This document shows, one piece after another, positions 59,106-64,000 of a stretch of 64,000 nt of DNA. How positions within the stretch are numbered: position 1 is the first letter of the stretch; every line of letters starts with the position of its first letter. This DNA is from Pseudarthrobacter enclensis. Its GTDB lineage: Bacteria; Actinomycetota; Actinomycetes; Actinomycetales; Micrococcaceae. The notes below the pieces were generated by a model, which saw only the letters and a list, made by a program, of their open reading frames with translations, had not been told where the DNA came from and made no database searches. A program made the translations under genes and the position numbers. The stretch lies in NCBI RefSeq assembly GCF_001457025.1, contig NZ_KQ758599.1, positions 558,001-622,000 of the forward strand, read 5' to 3'.

Positions 59106-59849
59106 TCAGCCTGACTGCGGAGGCCCCACCAGGACGAAGAACAGCTTGCCCTGGGTGGAGGCCCCCGCCAGCCGCGCAGCCTGCCCGGCGCTGGCCGCGA
59201 CGACGATGAGCCCGTCAGTTTCAGAGGTGCCCAGCCACTGCCCGCTGTCACCGCCCTTCGTGGCGGTCCACAGCACCGGGACGCCTGAGGCCAGGACCTC
59301 CGACTGCCCCGGCTGGTCGAACCCGTTTCCGGCGGTGAGTACCACATCCACCAGTTGCCCCGGTGATACCAGCTGGATGGAGGAAGCATCGGCCATGCGC
59401 AGGGGCACTGCGGCCGACCCGGGCGGAGTTCCTGTCAGCAGGCCAGGTCCCAACAGTTGCGCGTCGTTGACCAGCTGCCCTTTACGCAGGGGCGCGGCAA
59501 GCTGCCTTCCGGTGGCCTGCTCCCGGGCGCCCAGGGTTCCGTCCGTGCGCATGCCCGGGGGAATGCGGATCATCTCCAGGTCGGCGGACTGCACTGCCGT
59601 TCCGGCGGGCAGGTCACGGGAGGCGGACAGGGCCGGAACAGTGTCCGCGGGGGCGGGAGTCAGCTGGTGGACAGTAATGGCGGCCGCCAGGCACAGCAGG
59701 AGGGCAACGGCAAGGCGCCGGTTGCGGCTGAGCCACGCGGCCAGGCGGAATCCGGGCCGGGAGCGGCGGGCAGGCAGGGCCGCAGGGGTGACCTGTCCGG
59801 ACCGGAACGAGGGGGAGCCGCGGCGGGTTCGGCGGAACGGTAGTGGCAT
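59106..59849 (-). CDS. SAF domain / CpaB-like protein
   Basis: 247 residues: a basic N-terminus, one membrane helix (about 45-63), a SAF domain (LPAGTAVQSADLEMIRIPPG) and a second conserved block (SIQLVSPGQLVDVVL). This is the layout of RcpC/CpaB, a Flp/Tad pilus assembly factor, but no other pilus genes are in the window, so it may serve another surface role. TAGCGT lies 6 nt before the ATG. The stop is 4 nt from the stop of the convergent helicase-like gene. Confidence 0.75.
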   Translation of the reverse strand: MPLPFRRTRRGSPSFRSGQVTPAALPARRSRPGFRLAAWLSRNRRLAVALLLCLAAAITVHQLTPAPADTVPALSASRDLPAGTAVQSADLEMIRIPPGMRTDGTLGAREQATGRQLAAPLRKGQLVNDAQLLGPGLLTGTPPGSAAVPLRMADASSIQLVSPGQLVDVVLTAGNGFDQPGQSEVLASGVPVLWTATKGGDSGQWLGTSETDGLIVVAASAGQAARLAGASTQGKLFFVLVGPPQSG

Positions 59850-59855
59850 GCCTTC

Positions 59856-59861
59856 ACGCTA
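59856..59861 (-). promoter_or_regulatory. -10 box of the SAF/CpaB-like gene, leaderless type
   Basis: TAGCGT on the minus strand, 6 nt before the ATG. Confidence 0.5.
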
Positions 59862-59885
59862 GGCGGGAAGGGAGCGGGGACGACA

Positions 59886-59936
59886 GCGGCCCCGGACCTA
59901 TGTGGACAACGATGAAGTGTCCGTAGGTCCGGGGCC
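59886..59936. terminator. Long stem-loop between fmdB and the SAF gene
   Basis: CGGCCCCGGACCTA (59886-59899) pairs with TAGGTCCGGGGCCG (59923-59936), and an inner GGACA/TGTCC pairs around a 9-nt loop. A perfect actinobacterial DnaA-box sequence (TTGTCCACA on the minus strand, 59900-59908) is embedded. It lies after the fmdB stop, so it may end that transcript; no T tract. Confidence 0.55.
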
Positions 59937-59973
59937 GTTCGCCGCAAGGCGGTACCCTAAGCCGGGGCAGGTG

Positions 59974-60246
59974 TCAGCTGGCTGCTGCCGCGGGTGCCGG
60001 CGCGGCCGCGGGGGCCGGAGCAGCCGCAGCCGGGGCCGGGGGCGCCGCAGAAACGGTGCTGCCTTTGGAATCGCGGGAGTCTGTGCGGTAGAACCCGGAT
60101 CCCTTGAAGACGACGCCCACGCTGTTGAACTTCTTGCGCAGCGTTCCTTCGCATTCAGGACAGGACGTCAGTGAACTGTCCGAGAACGACTGGACGATAT
60201 CGAAGGCGTGGCCGCAATCCTTGCAGGCGTAAGCATATGTTGGCAC
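59974..60246 (-). CDS. FmdB-family zinc ribbon protein (Ruc-like chaperone)
   Basis: A 90-residue protein. A zinc ribbon (PTYAYACKDCGHAFDIVQSF, then SLTSCPECEGTLRKKF) with two CxxC pairs is followed by an Ala/Pro-rich tail (about 70-90), probably disordered. The same arrangement is found in Rv0991c of M. tuberculosis (Ruc), a chaperone activated by oxidation and co-regulated with hsp60 and hsp70. GTG 60246 has a strong AGGAGGAG ribosome site 5 nt upstream; an upstream ATG would add 28 residues from the operator region. A CIRCE-like operator lies at 60330-60356. Confidence 0.88.
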   Translation of the reverse strand: MPTYAYACKDCGHAFDIVQSFSDSSLTSCPECEGTLRKKFNSVGVVFKGSGFYRTDSRDSKGSTVSAAPPAPAAAAPAPAAAPAPAAAAS

Positions 60247-60329
60247 TTGAGCTCCTCCTCTGGGGCAAACGAGAGGTCCCGTGCTGCCGGGGGACCAGCG
60301 GTACCGGAACGTGGTTCCCGCATGGTCCA

Positions 60330-60356
60330 TTAGCAGTCGCAGGGCCTGAGTGCTAA
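60330..60356. promoter_or_regulatory. CIRCE-like operator upstream of fmdB
   Basis: TTAGCAGTC-N9-GAGTGCTAA differs from the CIRCE consensus at one base. On the minus strand it follows a TAGAAT box (60356-60361), with which it shares one base, the same order as at groES (-10 box, then CIRCE). HrcA repression of fmdB is inferred. Confidence 0.75.
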
Positions 60357-60361
60357 TTCTA
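60356..60361 (-). promoter_or_regulatory. -10 box of fmdB
   Basis: TAGAAT on the minus strand, just before the CIRCE-like operator; the -35 region is GC-rich and unclear. Confidence 0.5.
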
Positions 60362-60387
60362 TCACCCCGGCCGGGTGGCCGCCCGGC

Positions 60388-61008
60388 TCAGGAACTGCCC
60401 GCCAGCGTCCGGACCCCGGCCGGCGTCAGGACTGCCGGGACGGGACGGTCGAACTCCTCGGCGTGGATCCGGCCGGCGGGCAGGAGTTCTTCGTCGTAGA
60501 TAACAGCCGCGAGGGGAATATGCTTCCCGGCGGTGTCCAGATGCCCCAGAAACTTGTCGTAGTAGCCGCCCCCTTGCCCAATGCGGTTGCCGGCAAGGTC
60601 TACAGCTGTGGCCGGAATGAAGAGCGCCGTCGCACCGGCGGCCACATCCGGACCGTGCCGGGGCCCGTCAGGCTCCATCACCGGCGCGTACCGGCTGCGG
60701 ATGAAGGCAACGTCCGGGCTCCAGTACACCCAGCTCAGTTCCCGGCCCGGTTCGCACACCGGGAGCAGGACCCGGTGCCCGTCCCGGTGGAGGGCTTCGA
60801 TCAGCGGCAAGGTAGGCGGCTCCACCCCGACGCCGAGGTAAACGCAAAAGGTGGCGGGGGTGCCGCCGGCAAGGGACCCGGCCCAGGCCGATCCGTGCCT
60901 GGCAATCCCCTCGGCGGCCGTGGCCACATCATCCCCGGACAACCCGGAACGGCGGGCACGATGGCTGGCCCGGATGTCTTCCTTGGTTCCGGTTGGTTCT
61001 TCTCGCAT
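60388..61008 (-). CDS. 5-formyltetrahydrofolate cyclo-ligase
   Basis: MTHFS converts 5-formyl-THF to 5,10-methenyl-THF with ATP, returning a storage folate to use. The 206-residue protein has an N-terminal RARRSGLSGDDV basic region, PVCEPGRELSWVYW, and the family signature NRIGQGGGYYDKFLGHL, with the ATP/phosphate-binding Gly motif. ATG 61008 has GGAAGGA 6 nt upstream; an upstream GTG would add 20 residues. It lies between galU and fmdB, matching the M. tuberculosis order Rv0991c-Rv0992c-galU. Confidence 0.92.
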   Translation of the reverse strand: MREEPTGTKEDIRASHRARRSGLSGDDVATAAEGIARHGSAWAGSLAGGTPATFCVYLGVGVEPPTLPLIEALHRDGHRVLLPVCEPGRELSWVYWSPDVAFIRSRYAPVMEPDGPRHGPDVAAGATALFIPATAVDLAGNRIGQGGGYYDKFLGHLDTAGKHIPLAAVIYDEELLPAGRIHAEEFDRPVPAVLTPAGVRTLAGSS

Positions 61009-61095
61009 GCGGTTCCTTCCGTAGCCCCGCCGCCGTGGGCCCGCGACGCGGACCGCGGGGCCGGGCACTGATTACTTAATGCTTGACGCTGACGC

Positions 61096-61101
61096 TAGAT
61101 T
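61096..61101 (+). promoter_or_regulatory. -10 box of galU, leaderless type
   Basis: TAGATT lies 6 nt before GTG 61108. Confidence 0.55.
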
Positions 61102-61107
61102 AGTCCG

Positions 61108-62013
61108 GTGACTACCAGTAATCCGAGAGTTCGCAAAGCCGTCATTCCCGCCGCAGGGCTGGGTACGCGGTTCCTCCCCGCCACCAAAGCCATGCCCAAG
61201 GAAATGCTGCCCGTGGTGGACAAGCCCGCCATCCAGTATGTCGTAGAGGAAGCCGTGGGCGTCGGACTCAACGACGTTCTGATGATCACCGGCCGCAACA
61301 AGCGGGCCCTTGAGGACCACTTCGACCGCGTCCCGTCCCTGGAGTCCACACTGACGGACAAGGGCGACACCAAGAAGCTGGAGTCCATCCAGGCGGCCAG
61401 CAACCTCGGCGATATCCACTATGTCCGCCAGGGCGACCCCAACGGCCTGGGACACGCGGTGCTCCGCGCGCGCCAGCACGTGGGCAACGAGCCCTTCGCG
61501 GTCCTGCTCGGTGATGACCTGATCGATGCCCGGGATGAACTCCTTGGGACCATGATCGACGTCCAGGCCAAGACCGGCGGCTCCGTGGTGGCACTGATAG
61601 AGGTGGATCCGTCCCAGATCAGCGCCTACGGCTGCGCGGATATCCAGGAACTCGACGGCGAGGGATACGTCCGCATTAACCGGCTCGTGGAAAAGCCGTC
61701 CCCGGACGAAGCCCCGTCCAACCTGGCGGTCATCGGCCGGTACGTGCTGCACCCCGCAGTGTTCGATGTGCTGGAGGAAACAGGTCCTGGCCGTGGTGGC
61801 GAGATCCAACTGACGGATGCCCTCCAGGAACTGGCCACCGGCGAAGGCGAAGGCTACGGCGTCTACGGCGTGGTGTTCCGCGGCCGCCGCTATGACACCG
61901 GGGACAAGCTGAGCTACCTGAAGGCCTGCGTCCAGCTGGCAGTTGACAGCGATGACCTGGGCCCGGGCCTGCGTGAGTGGCTGCCGGGCTTCGCGGCGCA
62001 GCTTTCCAAGTAG
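61108..62013 (+). CDS. galU: UTP-glucose-1-phosphate uridylyltransferase
   Basis: GalU makes UDP-glucose from UTP and glucose 1-phosphate for cell-wall and trehalose-related sugars. The 301-residue protein has the nucleotide-binding AAGLGTRFLPATKAMPKEML and the LLGDDLIDARD metal-site motif, with EKPSPDEAPSNLAVIGRYVL and GRRYDTGDKLSYLKA. It is followed 4 nt later by an acetyltransferase gene. Confidence 0.96.
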   Translation: MTTSNPRVRKAVIPAAGLGTRFLPATKAMPKEMLPVVDKPAIQYVVEEAVGVGLNDVLMITGRNKRALEDHFDRVPSLESTLTDKGDTKKLESIQAASNLGDIHYVRQGDPNGLGHAVLRARQHVGNEPFAVLLGDDLIDARDELLGTMIDVQAKTGGSVVALIEVDPSQISAYGCADIQELDGEGYVRINRLVEKPSPDEAPSNLAVIGRYVLHPAVFDVLEETGPGRGGEIQLTDALQELATGEGEGYGVYGVVFRGRRYDTGDKLSYLKACVQLAVDSDDLGPGLREWLPGFAAQLSK

Positions 62014-62017
62014 CGCC

Positions 62018-62638
62018 GTGCGACTCGGTCCCATCTGGCCGGTCACGCTTGAATGCGGCGACCTGGTACTGCGGCCCATCCGCTACCGGGACAGGAAAGA
62101 GTGGACGCAGGTACGCACACGGAACAGTGACTGGCTGGCGCCCTGGGAAGCGTCCAACCCGGACCCCCGCGGCGGGCTGCCGGACTACCGTCAGATGGTG
62201 CGTTCGCTGAATTCCCAGGCAGCGCAGTCCACGGCGCTGCCGTTCGTCATCACCGAACGCGTGCCGGGCCTGCGGACCCCGCCCATCGTCGGCCAACTGA
62301 CCGTATCCTCCATTGTCTGGGGCTCGGCCATGATGGCCACGCTGGGGTATTGGGTGGACCAGTCGCGGGCCGGCCGGGGAATAGCCCCCACGGCGGTGGC
62401 CCTGGTGACGGACCACTGCTTCCAGGCGCTGGGCCTGCACCGGATGGAGATCAACATCCGCCCGGAGAACGGACCCAGCCTACGGGTGGTTGAGAAGCTC
62501 GGCTTCCGGGATGAGGGTTACCGCCCCCGCTACCTCCACATCAACGGCGCCTGGGCAGACCACCGCTCCTTCGCCCTCACCTCCGAGGAAGTACCGGACG
62601 GCCTGCTCACGCGCTGGTTGGCATCCCGTACGTCTTAA
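62018..62638 (+). CDS. GNAT acetyltransferase, RimJ-like
   Basis: A 206-residue GNAT protein. Its motifs include a RimJ-type region PTAVALVTDHCFQALGLHRM and EINIRPENGPSLRVVEKLGF with RPRYLHINGAWADHRSFALT at the end. RimJ-type enzymes acetylate ribosomal protein S5 or other proteins; the substrate here is unknown. GTG 62018 starts 4 nt after the galU stop, which supports co-transcription; M. tuberculosis also has rimJ close to galU. Confidence 0.88.
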   Translation: MRLGPIWPVTLECGDLVLRPIRYRDRKEWTQVRTRNSDWLAPWEASNPDPRGGLPDYRQMVRSLNSQAAQSTALPFVITERVPGLRTPPIVGQLTVSSIVWGSAMMATLGYWVDQSRAGRGIAPTAVALVTDHCFQALGLHRMEINIRPENGPSLRVVEKLGFRDEGYRPRYLHINGAWADHRSFALTSEEVPDGLLTRWLASRTS

Positions 62639-62706
62639 ATCCACTCATTTGGCAGGACGCGGGCGACACACCGCAGCCAATGCCACTTCAGCAGTGGGGA
62701 TGCTCA

Positions 62707-62712
62707 TACGGT
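62707..62712 (+). promoter_or_regulatory. -10 box of the 308-residue membrane protein gene, leaderless type
   Basis: TACGGT lies 7 nt before GTG 62720, which favours that start over a TTG 6 nt upstream. Confidence 0.5.
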
Positions 62713-62719
62713 TTTGAGT

Positions 62720-63646
62720 GTGGACTTCCCCCTTAGCAGCTCTGTGATCCTTGTGGTTGCTGTCGTGCTCTGGATTGTGTGGGTTGCCCCCTACGTCCTC
62801 CGGAACCGCAGGCACCAGTTCCAGCCCGCCGGCGATTTCCTGGCGGACACGCCCGCCCAGGAGAAACCGGAACCGGCAGGCCTGGTTCTGAATGTCGCCG
62901 CCAAGCAGGAGAAAACGATGGACACGAGGAAGAGCGCCGGACCAGCTGCGAAGCCCTCCGCCGCTGCCACCGGACGGCTGCGGATCCATTACGGCCGGAC
63001 CTCCATTGCCCTGCTGGGCCTCCTGTCCCTGGTGACTGCCCTGGTATCGGCTGTCCTGCTGCCGTTCGGCCTCGGCTCTCCGGCACTTCCCCTGATCTGT
63101 GCCGGGATCACCGCAGCATCAGTGGTTCTCCTGCGTGCCCTCGCCGTGCGCCGCCGCAAGGCCAAAGTCAACGCTGCGTTCCGGTCCGCCATGGGCGCTG
63201 CCGAACGCAAACCTGCGCCCGTGGACCGCATCCCGCCAAAGCCCCAGGCCGCGCCCGCGCCTGCCCGTCCGGAGAGCCCGGTGTTCGACGCCGAGGCCCA
63301 CCAGCCGCGCATCAAGCCGCTGACGGCCGGGGAGCTCCGTGAAGCCGCACTGGCTGTGGCTATCGCCGCTGGGGATACCAGCGCGGCAGCACCGTCGTCG
63401 GAAGCTCCCTCCGGCACACCCTGGGAGCCCGTTGAAATTCCGAAGCCGGTGTACGTCGAGGCTGCCAAGGCCGAGCGGCCGGAGCCGAAGCCGCTGGAAC
63501 TTCCGGAAGCACCCAAGGCAACCGGCAAGCCGTCCCTGAAGCAGGGCGCCGCCGCTGATGCCCAGCAGCTCAACGCCCCGCAGCTCACCAAGGCACAGAG
63601 CGCGCTGAGCAACCTGGACGACGTCCTGCAGCGCCGCCGCGCCTAG
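62720..63646 (+). CDS. Membrane protein of unknown function
   Basis: 308 residues. A helix at about 8-28 (SSVILVVAVVLWIVWVAPYV), a cytoplasmic loop, two helices at about 97-115 and 120-140 (SIALLGLLSLVTALVSAVL; LPLICAGITAASVVLLRAL), then about 170 residues rich in Ala, Pro, Glu and Lys without recognised domain. The position after galU-rimJ resembles the M. tuberculosis locus Rv0993-Rv0996, where a membrane protein also follows; function unknown there too. Confidence 0.65.
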   Translation: MDFPLSSSVILVVAVVLWIVWVAPYVLRNRRHQFQPAGDFLADTPAQEKPEPAGLVLNVAAKQEKTMDTRKSAGPAAKPSAAATGRLRIHYGRTSIALLGLLSLVTALVSAVLLPFGLGSPALPLICAGITAASVVLLRALAVRRRKAKVNAAFRSAMGAAERKPAPVDRIPPKPQAAPAPARPESPVFDAEAHQPRIKPLTAGELREAALAVAIAAGDTSAAAPSSEAPSGTPWEPVEIPKPVYVEAAKAERPEPKPLELPEAPKATGKPSLKQGAAADAQQLNAPQLTKAQSALSNLDDVLQRRRA

Positions 63647-63705
63647 GCAGCGGAACGGCCGACGACGTCGTCCAGCAATTCGCGGCCGCGCCGGATTGCC
63701 GCCGG

Positions 63706-63736
63706 TTGGCATTGGAACAGGAAAAATGTGTAGCCT
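63706..63736 (+). promoter_or_regulatory. Candidate promoter of the tRNA-Ala gene
   Basis: TTGGCA (63706-63711) and TAGCCT (63731-63736) lie 19 bp apart, about 40 bp before the tRNA. Confidence 0.45.
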
Positions 63737-63777
63737 AGGGTCACCGGTTCCAATCCCGCAGGGCTGATGCCGGATCC

Positions 63778-63850
63778 GGGGCTATAGCTCAGTTGGTAGA
63801 GCGCTTCGTTCGCATCGAAGAGGTCAGGAGTTCGAATCTCCTTAGCTCCA
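63778..63850 (+). tRNA. tRNA-Ala (anticodon CGC)
   Basis: 73 nt. Acceptor GGGGCTA pairs with TAGCTCC (one G3:U70 pair, the tRNA-Ala identity element), D stem GCTC/GAGC, anticodon stem CTTCG/CGAAG with loop TT-CGC-AT, T stem AGGAG/CTCCT with loop TTCGAAT, and discriminator A. CCA is not encoded. Anticodon CGC reads GCG (Ala). Confidence 0.96.
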
Positions 63851-63862
63851 CGTTGACACAGG

Positions 63863-63891
63863 AAAGGCCACCCCTCCGGGGTGGCCTTTTT
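63863..63891 (+). terminator. Terminator after tRNA-Ala
   Basis: GGCCACCCC pairs with GGGGTGGCC around TCC and is followed by TTTTT; AAA upstream extends the stem. It lies 16 nt past the tRNA and may also serve the convergent CorA-type gene. Confidence 0.92.
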
Positions 63892-63895
63892 CGTG

Positions 63896-64000
63896 CTACA
63901 GCCAGCCCTTGCGTTTGAAGACGACGTACATGAGGGCCGCCACTGCCACCATCAGCACCAGCGCGAGCGGGTAGCCGAACGCCCAATGCAGCTCGGGCAT
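63896..64000 (-). CDS. CorA-type Mg transporter, C-terminal fragment (cut by window end)
   Basis: Only the last 34 codons lie in the window; the gene continues past position 64000. The end [19 protein letters not shown] and VVFKRKGWL, with one membrane helix, fits the final helix and tail of CorA magnesium/cobalt transporters, which follow the GMN motif with xMPEL. CorA is the best call, but too little is visible to be sure. Confidence 0.65.
   Translation of the reverse strand: MPELHWAFGYPLALVLMVAVAALMYVVFKRKGWL

Noticed and set aside
59106..59849. Tad/Flp pilus locus
   Set aside because: Only one CpaB-like SAF protein is present; no tadA, tadB, tadC, flp or prepilin peptidase gene nearby.

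Overview
The window is a gene-dense, high-GC chromosomal segment with no gap above 300 bp. It most resembles an actinobacterium of the Micrococcaceae (Arthrobacter/Pseudarthrobacter type). Supporting signs are two mycothiol/inositol genes (ino1, mshA), a GuaB3-type IMP dehydrogenase paralogue, a His-tailed GroEL1 under two CIRCE operators, the gene order fmdB-MTHFS-galU-rimJ known from mycobacteria, a LigB-type ATP-dependent ligase, frequent GTG starts, and many genes whose start codon sits 6-7 nt after a TANNNT box (leaderless type). I see no rRNA, CRISPR array, prophage or transposase. One complete tRNA-Ala(CGC) lies at the right end.

Layout. 0-2 kb: acpS and nnr (NAD(P)HX repair). 2-8.5 kb: glgX-treY-treZ, overlapping genes that convert glycogen or maltodextrin to trehalose. 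8.6-18.9 kb: aldo/keto reductase, ino1, a divergent MerR/DUF2306 pair, a DUF559 nuclease-like gene bracketed by palindromic repeats, fhs, mshA, a GH4 glycosidase and a PfkB kinase. 19-23.2 kb: alr-tsaE-tsaB-rimI-tsaD, translationally coupled (cell-wall D-Ala plus the t6A tRNA modification set). 23.2-29.6 kb: carboxylate-amine ligase, lipoprotein NagZ-like GH3, shikimate dehydrogenase-like protein, methyltransferase, small membrane protein, DMT exporter. 29.7-31.9 kb: groES-groEL. 32-37 kb: RibD-like reductase, ligB, a TPR-LuxR regulator and a flavin monooxygenase. 37-41 kb: two tandem AT3-SGNH acyltransferases. 41.5-54.6 kb: guaB, guaB3 and guaA, interspersed with an ABC exporter, a WXG100-type cassette, glpD, a lone PTS EIIA, SURF1 and DUF3817. 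54.7-59.1 kb: a very large helicase-like protein with a broken Walker A motif and a C-terminal nuclease-like domain. 59.1-64 kb: SAF/CpaB-like protein, fmdB (Ruc-like) with its own CIRCE-like operator, MTHFS, galU, rimJ-like, a membrane protein, tRNA-Ala and the 3' end of a CorA-type transporter.

Most noteworthy: (1) a family of about 61-bp palindromes (four copies: three close, one diverged), two of which bracket a DUF559 nuclease-like gene, while one supplies the C-terminus of a neighbouring protein; (2) CIRCE-like operators at both groESL and fmdB, suggesting one heat-shock circuit; (3) a 1449-residue SF1-type protein that has lost the Walker A lysine but keeps a plausible nuclease centre; (4) a small WXG100 protein/partner/membrane-protein cassette; (5) a pervasive leaderless-start signature. 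Functional statements are inferred from sequence alone.
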